Shown here: positions 1-4,780 of the stretch, piece after piece
Layout: every line of letters begins with the position of its first letter
Numbering within the stretch: position 1 is the first letter of the stretch
Source: Candidatus Woesearchaeota archaeon
Lineage (GTDB): Archaea > Nanobdellota > Nanobdellia > Woesearchaeales > GW2011-AR4
Length of the DNA stretch: 8,026 nt
Assembly: GCA_016185875.1 (NCBI GenBank)
Contig: JACPMS010000002.1
Span: 1 to 8,026, forward strand
Direction of reading: 5' to 3'
Made by a program: the position numbers and the translations under genes
The notes under the pieces: generated by a model
The model's input: only the letters and a program-made list of their open reading frames with translations
What the model was told of the DNA's origin: nothing
Database searches by the model: none

Positions 1-306
1 ACAGCTGCTTTTGGAATTGATTTCCTGATTTTTGGAGTTGGCATATATATCGCATTTTTTTATAAATCCCTATCCCAAGGGCTAAAAAAAGAATTCGGGG
101 AAATAGACTTGTCAAAATTTGATGACGAAGAAAAAAAGGTGTATGGAATAATAAGGGACAAAGAAGGCTCGGCTTACCAAACAGATTTAATAAAGGAAAC
201 AGGCTTCAGCAAAGTTAAGGTGACAAGGATATTAGACAAGCTTGAAACAAAAGATGTTTTGGAAAGGAAAAGGAGGGGAATGACAAATATTATTGTGTTG
301 AAATAA
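1..306 (+). CDS. Membrane-anchored winged-helix transcriptional regulator, 5'-truncated
   Basis: The frame is open from the first base, so the gene starts outside the window and only its last 101 codons are visible. Residues 1-21 of the visible part are a hydrophobic segment (FGIDFLIFGVGIYIAFF) followed by a Lys-rich stretch, which looks like a membrane helix with a cytoplasmic side. Residues about 42-101 form a winged-helix domain of MarR/HTH type: a helix beginning DDEEKKVYGII, a recognition-type helix (TGFSKVKVTRILDKLE) and a basic wing (ERKRRG) before a short beta strand. A TTG at 109 could be taken as a start but would cut off the membrane helix, so it is probably not the start. Archaea commonly have such membrane-tethered winged-helix proteins; targets are usually unknown. 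Its position upstream of the metal cassette suggests, but does not show, a regulatory link. Confidence 0.75.
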   Translation, partial: TAAFGIDFLIFGVGIYIAFFYKSLSQGLKKEFGEIDLSKFDDEEKKVYGIIRDKEGSAYQTDLIKETGFSKVKVTRILDKLETKDVLERKRRGMTNIIVLK

Positions 307-310
307 TTCA

Positions 311-323
311 GGCTTTTTCTTAT
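311..323 (+). terminator. Possible T-rich archaeal terminator
   Basis: A short T-rich run (GGCTTTTTCTTA) begins five bases after the stop of the winged-helix gene and precedes the promoter of the next gene. Archaeal termination often uses T-tracts without a hairpin. The tract is short, so this is a weak call. Confidence 0.3.
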
Positions 324-324
324 T

Positions 325-352
325 GAAACTAGTTTCATCATTACTTTAAAAA
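325..352 (+). promoter_or_regulatory. Promoter with perfect 12-bp palindrome and TATA box
   Basis: A TATA-like element TTTAAAAA at 345-352 lies about 26 bases upstream of the ATG at 376, the spacing expected for archaeal leaderless transcription. Eight bases upstream of it is the perfect palindrome GAAACTAGTTTC (325-336). Its place next to the TATA/BRE region is typical of an operator, but it could be chance or part of the upstream gene's 3' end. There is no Shine-Dalgarno sequence before 376, which agrees with a leaderless message. Confidence 0.5.
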
Positions 353-375
353 GGTGTTTCAAACTGCTTCTTGAT

Positions 376-1023
376 ATGGAAAACTTTGAAAAATTAGCTG
401 CAGGGTTGCTGATAGCCACATTATTGGTCATGGGATTGAACGCATTCCAGATAAGCCAGCTGAAAGGCAGTACAAATTTAATAACCGCTAATTCAGTAAT
501 GGAAAACAAAGCTGTAGAAAGTGTTGAAAGCAAATCAGTTAAAAGCGGTTCATTGCCTGATGTGATCCCCAAAGGAGTGCCTAAAATTTATGGCGTGGAA
601 TTGGGAGTAAGCTATGATGATGTCTCTTCCTCAAATACGCAAAAGGCAGATGAAACAATAAGTAAATTAGGTGTTTTGGACAAGCAGCTAAGCTTAGGCG
701 GAAAGGATCTGGAAAGGTACATTGCAGTTGCAAGCCAGATGAGCTGCGAGTACTGCTGCGGGGTTGACTCAATAATCTTCAGCAACGGAAATGCTGCATG
801 CAGCTGCCAGCACAGCTTTGCAATGAGGGGCTTGGCCAAGTATTTGATAAAAAATCATGGGAATGAATACTCAAATGATGAAATACTGGAAGAATTAGGC
901 AAGTGGAAAACATTGTTCTTTCCAGGCGCAATGGCGGAAAAAGCAAGAATACTGCAGGAAAGGGGCATAGAGCTTAATTACATAAATCTTGCATCAAACA
1001 AATACAGAGGCGTCGAAAATTAG
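376..1023 (+). CDS. Membrane-anchored Cys/His protein (CxxCCG...CxCxH), putative metal binding
   Basis: A 215-residue protein with one N-terminal membrane helix (about residues 7-24), a Ser/Lys-rich linker (about 30-60) and a soluble domain expected outside the membrane. The conserved-looking core is C124-x2-C127-C128, then C142-x-C144-x-H146 (CEYCCG ... CSCQHS), followed by an amphipathic region (RGLAKYLIKNHG, DEILEELGKWKTLFFPG). The Cys/His spacing and the motif style recall small metal-binding PCYCGC-like domains. Similar proteins, as far as I recall, occur in DPANN archaea and candidate-phyla bacteria without a known function. It is the first gene of the cassette, with its own TATA box. 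A role in binding a soft metal or in surface thiol chemistry is inferred from the cysteines and the neighbouring copper-type ATPase and TlpA-like gene. The start is the ATG 26 bases after the TATA box. Confidence 0.8.
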   Translation: MENFEKLAAGLLIATLLVMGLNAFQISQLKGSTNLITANSVMENKAVESVESKSVKSGSLPDVIPKGVPKIYGVELGVSYDDVSSSNTQKADETISKLGVLDKQLSLGGKDLERYIAVASQMSCEYCCGVDSIIFSNGNAACSCQHSFAMRGLAKYLIKNHGNEYSNDEILEELGKWKTLFFPGAMAEKARILQERGIELNYINLASNKYRGVEN

Positions 1024-1074
1024 TGAGATGCGAGTGAGCTCGTAGCGAACTCGCTCACATTCGACTGATTTTCG
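1014..1074 (+). repeat. Large imperfect hairpin, about 29-bp arms with 3-nt loop
   Basis: The arms 1014-1042 and 1046-1074 pair at 22 Watson-Crick and 3 G-U positions out of 29, with loop TAG. The outer part (CGAAAAT with ATTTTCG) and the GC-richer inner part (GCGAGTGAGCTCG with CGAACTCGCTCAC) both contribute. The element overlaps the last codons and stop of the upstream gene and ends 18 bases before the next ribosome-binding site. There is no T-run after it, so it is not a classic terminator. It could be a dispersed palindromic repeat, an RNA processing or stability element, or a partial attenuator between the first and second genes of the cassette. Confidence 0.75.
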
Positions 1075-1092
1075 GGTATGTTCGTAAACTCA

Positions 1093-1098
1093 GAGGTG
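1093..1098 (+). promoter_or_regulatory. Ribosome-binding site GAGGTG deciding the start at 1105
   Basis: GAGGTG lies six bases before ATG 1105. The upstream in-frame ATG at 1078 has no such site and sits directly against the hairpin, so 1105 is the preferred start. Confidence 0.65.
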
Positions 1099-1104
1099 TT
1101 GAAA

Positions 1105-1413
1105 ATGGAAACTAAAGAAGATATTGGAATAAATGAAGGAAAGCAGCATGATTGCTGCAAACATAAATCCAAAAGCTCAAATCTAAAAAATTATGTGCTG
1201 TTTGGAATGATTGCTATTGTGTTGCTTATTTCCATAGTGCAGTCTTTCCAAATTAAGGCGTTGAAAGCGGGATTTACAGGGAATGTAGTTAAAGGCAACG
1301 GACTTGACATGAGCGGCTGGACAGAGGACGAAAAGATGCAATACGAGCATCATGGAACGCTTCCAGCAGGATCGCAAAGCTCAAAACAAGCATCCCAGGT
1401 GGGAAGTTGCTAG
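1105..1413 (+). CDS. Small membrane-anchored protein with HDCCKH and C-terminal Cys, function unknown
   Basis: A 102-residue protein. The N-terminal cytoplasmic tail carries H15-D-C17-C18-K-H20, a plausible metal site. A membrane helix spans about residues 30-47. It is followed by the juxtamembrane stretch SFQIKALKAG, which resembles NAFQISQLKG in the previous gene product. The outer part has a MSGWTEDEKMQYEHHG stretch (residues 69-84, H82-H83) and the protein ends G-S-C with C102 as last residue. I do not know an experimentally studied member. The next gene overlaps its stop codon, so the two are translationally coupled. Start chosen at 1105 because of the GAGGTG site; a longer form from ATG 1078 would add nine residues. 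A metal-relay or redox role is inference from the Cys/His pairs on both ends. Confidence 0.75.
   Translation: METKEDIGINEGKQHDCCKHKSKSSNLKNYVLFGMIAIVLLISIVQSFQIKALKAGFTGNVVKGNGLDMSGWTEDEKMQYEHHGTLPAGSQSSKQASQVGSC
1397..1402 (+). promoter_or_regulatory. Ribosome-binding site AGGTGG for TTG start at 1407
   Basis: AGGTGG lies four bases before a TTG codon at 1407, inside the last codons of the preceding gene. It supports TTG as the true start of the overlapping membrane-protein gene. Confidence 0.55.
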
Positions 1414-1943
1414 CAATTAAAAAATATTTTTTGATTTTTGCAGTATTATTGATTAATTTGATTCCTTCTGTGCATGCGCATTGCCCAATATGCACTGCTG
1501 CTGTAGGCGCTGCTGCTGTTTCAGCAAAATATTATGGATTGGATGGAAGCATTATTGGGTTGCTTATAGGCGCATTCGGAATTTCAACAGGCCTGTGGAT
1601 TGGGCTGAAAGCCAAGAAATATTTTAGATTTCAACTGCCTTTGATTGTTTTAGCGTCTTTTTTACTGACTCTTGTGCCATTATTGTTCGTAGACAAAAGC
1701 CCTGTTTATCTGCCGCTGCTGCTGTTTGGACAGCCAGGCTCTCTTTTGAACAAGGTTTACTGGGTTAATAAGATACTTTTTGGAGGAATTATTGGTGGCT
1801 TAATTACTTCAGTTGCTTTTTATCTTCACATTTACATCAAAAGGGTTAATGGCAAGGTACTATTCCCATTTCAAGGAGTAGTAATTACTTTCGTTTTTCT
1901 CCTCATATCCAGTTTAGGATTGTATTTCGCTTATGGTGGCTAG
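1407..1943 (+). CDS. Polytopic membrane protein with signal peptide and HCPIC motif, internal duplication
   Basis: A 178-residue protein starting at TTG and overlapping the preceding gene by seven bases. Residues 5-24 look like a signal peptide ending VHA, so the mature protein would begin H25-C26-P-I-C29 on the outer face. A Gly/Ala-rich stretch follows (TAAVGAAAV). Four further membrane helices are expected at about 48-67, 77-95, 122-144 and 157-175. The helix pairs resemble each other: each has a Gly-rich first helix, a short basic loop, an F-x-FQ motif (FRFQ at 73-76, FPFQ at 153-156) and a second hydrophobic helix, which suggests an internal duplication. I recall related proteins with HCPLCTAG-type N-termini in DPANN archaea and candidate-phyla bacteria, function unknown. 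CPIC could be a redox dithiol or a metal site. Membrane transport or electron transfer coupled to its Cys-rich neighbours is inference. Confidence 0.8.
   Translation: MLAIKKYFLIFAVLLINLIPSVHAHCPICTAAVGAAAVSAKYYGLDGSIIGLLIGAFGISTGLWIGLKAKKYFRFQLPLIVLASFLLTLVPLLFVDKSPVYLPLLLFGQPGSLLNKVYWVNKILFGGIIGGLITSVAFYLHIYIKRVNGKVLFPFQGVVITFVFLLISSLGLYFAYGG
1935..1939 (+). promoter_or_regulatory. Ribosome-binding site GGTGG deciding the start at 1945
   Basis: GGTGG lies five bases before ATG 1945 and within the end of the upstream gene. The earlier in-frame ATG at 1933 would place this site inside the coding sequence, so 1945 is preferred. Confidence 0.55.
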
Positions 1944-1944
1944 C

Positions 1945-2448
1945 ATGGAAGACGAAGTCAAGAAATGGATAATAAAAATTGAAGAAGCAAAGAAAGGCAG
2001 TGTAGATTTATCTCGAGATGAGGACCTAAGCATAGCCCTGATGAATTTAATAAGCCTGGAAGAGCATTTTTATTTCACGGCAATGAAGACAAGCGATCAG
2101 AAATACCTGGAGATGCTGAATTCTGTAAGGGAATTGAGGAAAAGCCTGCTGGCAAAAATAGTGACAGACCCAAAAGGAGAAGAATGGTGCATAAGCAAGC
2201 ACTTGCTTGCGTCAAGCATGCGCCTAATCGAAGTTGGTACAAAAGAGCTTTCTAAAAATAACGAAAAAGAAGCCAATATGTTCTTTAAATCTGCTTTTAA
2301 CCTTTACTCCCTTTTCTTTGCTATTAATATGAAGATGATAGATGCCAAAAATTTAGAGACGGATTTTGAAAAACAGGAAAATAAGGATGGAATGTTAAAC
2401 AAATTTTCAGCTATAATAAAAAAAATTGTTGATTGCTGCAAAGAATAA
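1945..2448 (+). CDS. Helical cytoplasmic protein with EEHFYFTA and EEWCISKH motifs, function unknown
   Basis: A 167-residue protein with no signal peptide or membrane helix, predicted nearly all alpha-helical. Visible motifs are LEEHFYFTA (residues 38-46; E39, E40, H41), DPKGEEWCISKHLL (75-88; C82, H86) and a C-terminal D-C164-C165-K-E. The Glu/His and Cys/His pairs on helices could bind a metal, as in helical-bundle metal proteins, but this is inference. I recall similar proteins next to the HCPIC membrane protein in other uncultivated archaea and bacteria; none with a known function. It starts one base after the stop of that gene, with a ribosome-binding site inside it, so the two are translationally coupled. 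It is the last gene of the 376-2448 cassette. The start at 1945 is favoured over 1933 (four residues longer). Confidence 0.78.
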   Translation: MEDEVKKWIIKIEEAKKGSVDLSRDEDLSIALMNLISLEEHFYFTAMKTSDQKYLEMLNSVRELRKSLLAKIVTDPKGEEWCISKHLLASSMRLIEVGTKELSKNNEKEANMFFKSAFNLYSLFFAINMKMIDAKNLETDFEKQENKDGMLNKFSAIIKKIVDCCKE

Positions 2449-2458
2449 GTATTTATAT
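2444..2458 (+). promoter_or_regulatory. TATA-box promoter of the TlpA-like gene
   Basis: TTTATAT at 2452-2458, preceded by a purine-rich AATAAG that could serve as BRE, begins three bases after the upstream stop. Transcription would start near 2480, leaving about a ten-base leader before ATG 2491. This argues against the TTG at 2464, which would lie before the transcript start. Confidence 0.6.
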
Positions 2459-2490
2459 GGCAATTGTCTGTTGTTCTTATCGTAGATAAA

Positions 2491-3051
2491 ATGAGGCTTG
2501 CAACAATCCTATTGATTTTATTATTGATTATTGTCAATTACGGATGCACAAACACAGCAACTCTTGAGTCAAAAACAAAATCTGTTAAGGAAGATTTAAG
2601 CCAAGTAACAACAATAGGCACAAGAATTGGGAATATGCCTCCTGATTTTACCGTTGTAACAACAGACGGCAAAGCCATAAGGCTCAGCGATTTTGCAGGG
2701 CAAAAAAAGCCTGTAATTGTTTATTTCATGGCAACATGGTGCCCTTACTGCGCTGAAGATTACCAGGCACTGTCAAAAGCCTATCCTGAATACGAGAAAA
2801 ATATCAGCTTCTTGTCAATCAGCCTTGACTTAAGCGAAGACCTTAACCTTTTGAGGGAGTACAGGAAAAAATACCCAAAACTGCAAAATACAATGTTCGC
2901 ATCTGGGCAGGCAGGCATACTTGCGGATTACGGCATTACAAAAACAACGACAAAGTATGCAATCGCAAGAAACGGGGCAATCTTGTATGCAGCAATCGGC
3001 GTTTTCAGCGAAGAGCGGTGGAAGGCTTTGCTTGAGGAATTGTCAAAATAG
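2491..3051 (+). CDS. TlpA/ResA-like thioredoxin-fold protein, membrane or lipid anchored, cis-Pro missing
   Basis: A 186-residue thiol-disulfide oxidoreductase-like protein. Residues 3-18 are a hydrophobic anchor ending N-Y-G-C19, an imperfect lipobox. The mature domain has the AhpC/TSA-TlpA layout: PPDFTV (50-55), a beta strand VIVYF, the active site W83-C84-P-Y-C87, a Ser-Leu-Asp region (SISLDLSEDLNLL) and the C-terminal strand pair (YAIARNGAILYAAIG). The loop that usually carries the conserved cis-proline (PTT) reads T152-T153-T154 here, so the proline appears replaced by Thr153. That change is unusual in redox-active members and is known to allow metal binding by thioredoxin-fold active sites. 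Members usually reduce extracytoplasmic disulfides, for example in cytochrome or copper-site assembly. It follows the Cys-rich cassette under its own promoter. The start is set by the TATA box at 2452. Confidence 0.85.
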   Translation: MRLATILLILLLIIVNYGCTNTATLESKTKSVKEDLSQVTTIGTRIGNMPPDFTVVTTDGKAIRLSDFAGQKKPVIVYFMATWCPYCAEDYQALSKAYPEYEKNISFLSISLDLSEDLNLLREYRKKYPKLQNTMFASGQAGILADYGITKTTTKYAIARNGAILYAAIGVFSEERWKALLEELSK

Positions 3052-3081
3052 GCATTCGGTTTCTTCAGTCAAAAGGCATTC
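3042..3081 (+). repeat. Short near-direct repeat across the TlpA stop
   Basis: GTCAAAATAGGCATTC (3042-3057) and GTCAAAAGGCATTC (3068-3081) differ only by a TA dinucleotide. They span the end of the TlpA-like gene and the last codon of the convergent PadR gene. A small local duplication is the simplest explanation. Confidence 0.5.
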
Positions 3082-3493
3082 ACTTCCCATTATAATTCTT
3101 CGCGCAGTGAGAGCAGCAAAATTTCATCAATTTTCCCCTAACTTTTTTTGCATGCCCTCCAGAATAAATCTTGCATCCGCACGGGCACACTGCAAGCCTT
3201 GGCTCTATGGCTATGTTAATCAAGTCGCCAAACTTATTGAACATCTGATGGGTGAATTTCCTTCCCTCTTGAGTCAAGTGATAAACTTTCTTGTCCCTGT
3301 TGCCTATTTTGTCAAATTTGATTAATTTGTTTTTTCTTAAGGAGCTCAGGAAAGGGTAGACATTGCTGGCGCTTATCTTTCTCCCCAGCTTCGGCTCCAA
3401 TTCCTTTATCAGCTCATAGCCGTGCTTTGGCCCATGCGCAAGGAGGCACAAAGTGTAGAAATTCAGCATGTTTGTTATTTTGACATTTGGCAT
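3080..3493 (-). CDS. PadR-family regulator fused to a TRASH-like metal-sensing domain
   Basis: A 137-residue minus-strand regulator. Residues 8-85 are a PadR winged helix: NMLNFYTLCLLAHGPKHGYELIKEL (read in pieces: FYTLCLL, HGPKHGYELI), then SASNVYPFLSSLRKNKLI, the recognition region, and the wing with KKVYHLTQEGR. After a linker (FNKFGDLINIAIEP) comes a Cys-rich tail: C103-P-C105-G-C107, about twenty residues with H114 and a basic stretch, then F-C126-C127-S-H129-C130. C105-x20-C126-x3-C130 fits the TRASH signature (C-x19-22-C-x3-C) known from archaeal copper-responsive regulators. The role is therefore probably metal-dependent repression of itself and the divergent operon. The start at 3493 is preferred over ATG 3541, because a TATA box at 3513-3523 predicts transcription from about 3492 (leaderless), and 3541 lies inside the shared inverted repeat. 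It converges with the TlpA-like gene, 28 bases apart. Confidence 0.85.
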   Translation of the reverse strand: MPNVKITNMLNFYTLCLLAHGPKHGYELIKELEPKLGRKISASNVYPFLSSLRKNKLIKFDKIGNRDKKVYHLTQEGRKFTHQMFNKFGDLINIAIEPRLAVCPCGCKIYSGGHAKKVRGKLMKFCCSHCAKNYNGK

Positions 3494-3512
3494 ATTAAGC
3501 ACAAGAATATTC

Positions 3513-3523
3513 AAATATAAATA
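3513..3523 (-). promoter_or_regulatory. TATA box of the PadR-TRASH gene (leaderless)
   Basis: On the minus strand the sequence TATTTATATTT runs from 3523 to 3513. Its centre is about 25 bases from the ATG at 3493, the archaeal spacing for a leaderless start. Confidence 0.6.
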
Positions 3524-3525
3524 AC

Positions 3526-3565
3526 TTTCTATTTTTGACATATCGGATTTTGATATAAATAGAAA
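3526..3565. promoter_or_regulatory. Inverted repeat between divergent promoters, candidate operator
   Basis: TTTCTATTT (3526-3534) and AAATAGAAA (3557-3565) are an exact 9-bp inverted repeat. Inside it, ATATC (3540-3544) and GATAT (3552-3556) form a second inverted pair around GGATTTT. The element touches the upstream (BRE) side of both TATA boxes, 3513-3523 on the minus strand and 3568-3575 on the plus strand. A protein bound here could block both promoters. PadR proteins bind AT-rich inverted repeats and usually regulate their own gene, so PadR-TRASH is the obvious candidate ligand. Confidence 0.6.
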
Positions 3566-3567
3566 AG

Positions 3568-3575
3568 TTTAAATA
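3568..3575 (+). promoter_or_regulatory. TATA box of the dehydrogenase operon
   Basis: TTTAAATA, preceded by purine-rich AGAAAAG. Transcription would start near 3597, giving a leader of about 24 bases that contains the GAGGTT ribosome-binding site at 3610-3615, five bases before ATG 3621. Confidence 0.6.
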
Positions 3576-3620
3576 GTTGCTTTGGTGATACGTTGGATAG
3601 TATGCATTTGAGGTTATAAT

Positions 3621-4379
3621 ATGAAAAGGCTGGAAGGAAAAGTTGCAATTGTGACAGGCTCTGACAGGGGCATTGGAAAAGGCATTGCAATTGCTCTTGC
3701 AAAAGAAGGCTGCAAAGTTGTTGTCAACAGCCACAAAAAAAGCAAGGAAGGTGAAGATGCTGTCAACGAGATAAAAAAACTGGGGAGCGATGCTGTTTTG
3801 GTTGTCGCAGATGTGTCAAAAGAAAATGACACAAGAAATATGATTAAAAAAACAGTTGATAAATTCGGGAAACTTGACATTATTGTTAATAATGCTGGAA
3901 TCTTAGTTTCAGGAACCATAACGGACTTGACAGAAAAGGATTGGGACAGGCAGCTGGATGTCAATTTGAAAGGCGTTTTTTTGTGCACGAAGTATGCTGT
4001 GCAGCAGATGGTGAAGCAGGGCAAAGGAGGCAGGGTAATTAACATTTCCTCAATTGCAGGCTTGGTTGGCTTTCCTGGCATCAGCGCTTACTGCGCACCA
4101 AAAGGCGGAGTTACAGAGTTGACAAGGGAAGTTGCCCTTGACTGCGCAAAATATGGAATCACTGTAAATGCAATAGACCCTGGGGTTATAATGACTGACA
4201 TGACAAAAGATATGCTTAGCGATCCCGCGACAAAAAAGTCGTTTATGGAGAATACTCCTATAGGAAGGGTTGGCCAGCCAGAGGACATAGGAAATGCTGC
4301 TGTGTTCCTTGCTTTAGATGAATCCAGCTTTGTAACAGGCCATAATTTGGTTGTAGATGGGGGTTGGACAGCGCGATAA
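3621..4379 (+). CDS. Short-chain dehydrogenase/reductase (FabG / glucose-1-dehydrogenase-like)
   Basis: A 252-residue classical SDR of normal length. The cofactor motif TGSDRGIG is at 12-19, the NNAG motif at 90-93, and the catalytic residues are N115, S144, Y157 and K161 (YCAPK; Pro replaces the more usual Ser/Ala before the Lys). The C-terminus GHNLVVDGGW is the standard substrate-loop end of the family. Basic residues after the second strand (NSHKK, 36-40) hint at NADP(H) preference. The family covers 3-oxoacyl-ACP reductases and sugar or alcohol dehydrogenases; the substrate cannot be told from sequence. Archaea lack the bacterial fatty-acid pathway, so true FabG function is not assumed. 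It is the first gene after the divergent operator; the DUF302 gene follows eight bases later. Why a cytosolic dehydrogenase lies in a metal cluster is unclear. Confidence 0.9.
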   Translation: MKRLEGKVAIVTGSDRGIGKGIAIALAKEGCKVVVNSHKKSKEGEDAVNEIKKLGSDAVLVVADVSKENDTRNMIKKTVDKFGKLDIIVNNAGILVSGTITDLTEKDWDRQLDVNLKGVFLCTKYAVQQMVKQGKGGRVINISSIAGLVGFPGISAYCAPKGGVTELTREVALDCAKYGITVNAIDPGVIMTDMTKDMLSDPATKKSFMENTPIGRVGQPEDIGNAAVFLALDESSFVTGHNLVVDGGWTAR

Positions 4380-4386
4380 AGTAAAA

Positions 4387-4767
4387 ATGTACCAATATAA
4401 AAAAGAAGTTGGGATGAGCTATGCAGAAGCAGTTGCAAGAGCAAGAGAAGAACTCCAAAAAGAAGGATTCGGGGTGCTTACTGAAATAGACGTGAAAGCC
4501 ACATTAAAGAAAAAGCTTGATGTTGATTTTGATGATTATATTATTTTAGGCGCATGCAACCCGCCAATGGCTCATAAGGCATTGCAGGCAGAGCAGGACC
4601 TTGGATTGATGCTGCCATGCAACATGATTGTCTATGCAAAAAAAGGCAAGACTTTTGTTGCTGCAATAAAGCCAACTATGCAAATGGAGAAAATAAGGAA
4701 TCCAAAGCTTAATGGCATTGCTGTTCAAGTCGAGGAAAAGCTAAAAAGGGTTGTTGATTCAATTTGA
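4387..4767 (+). CDS. DUF302 family protein
   Basis: A 126-residue protein matching the DUF302 fold throughout: SYAEAVARAREELQKEG (11-27), FGVLTEIDVKATLKKKL (28-44), the family signature GACNPPMAHKAL (55-66; C57, H63) and GLMLPCNMIVY (73-83; C78), then VAAIKPTMQM. C57, H63 and C78 are candidate ligands or redox thiols. DUF302 proteins occur widely in bacteria and archaea, often beside thiol, sulfur or metal-resistance genes, without a settled activity. The longest frame begins at 4357 inside the dehydrogenase gene, but homologues begin at about MYxY, so ATG 4387 is chosen. No strong ribosome-binding site precedes it. The gene is seven bases after the dehydrogenase stop and so is probably co-transcribed with it. 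Confidence 0.88.
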   Translation: MYQYKKEVGMSYAEAVARAREELQKEGFGVLTEIDVKATLKKKLDVDFDDYIILGACNPPMAHKALQAEQDLGLMLPCNMIVYAKKGKTFVAAIKPTMQMEKIRNPKLNGIAVQVEEKLKRVVDSI

Positions 4768-4773
4768 AGGAGG
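4767..4773 (+). promoter_or_regulatory. Strong Shine-Dalgarno AAGGAGG before a 10-codon ORF
   Basis: AAGGAGG, overlapping the last base of the DUF302 stop, lies seven bases before ATG 4781. With the identical AAGGAGG at 6116-6122 it is the best match in the window to the anti-Shine-Dalgarno sequence, yet it precedes an ORF of only ten codons. Confidence 0.65.
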
Positions 4774-4780
4774 AAACAAA

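Noticed and set aside
1030..1058. Factor-independent terminator within the hairpin
   Set aside because: No T-run follows, and the next gene has its ribosome-binding site shortly after, so read-through is expected.
2921..3325. Open frame on the plus strand running from inside the TlpA-like gene across the intergenic gap
   Set aside because: It overlaps two well-supported genes in other frames, has no recognisable domain and lacks a ribosome-binding site.
3539..3541. Start codon of the PadR-TRASH gene at 3541
   Set aside because: It lies inside the inverted repeat and only about 15 bases from the nearest possible upstream TATA; the ATG at 3493 fits a TATA box at the right distance and the usual PadR N-terminus.
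3614..4081. Long antisense frame within the dehydrogenase gene
   Set aside because: The plus-strand SDR has all family motifs; the antisense product is Ser/Thr/Pro-rich with no domain, a shadow of the coding strand.
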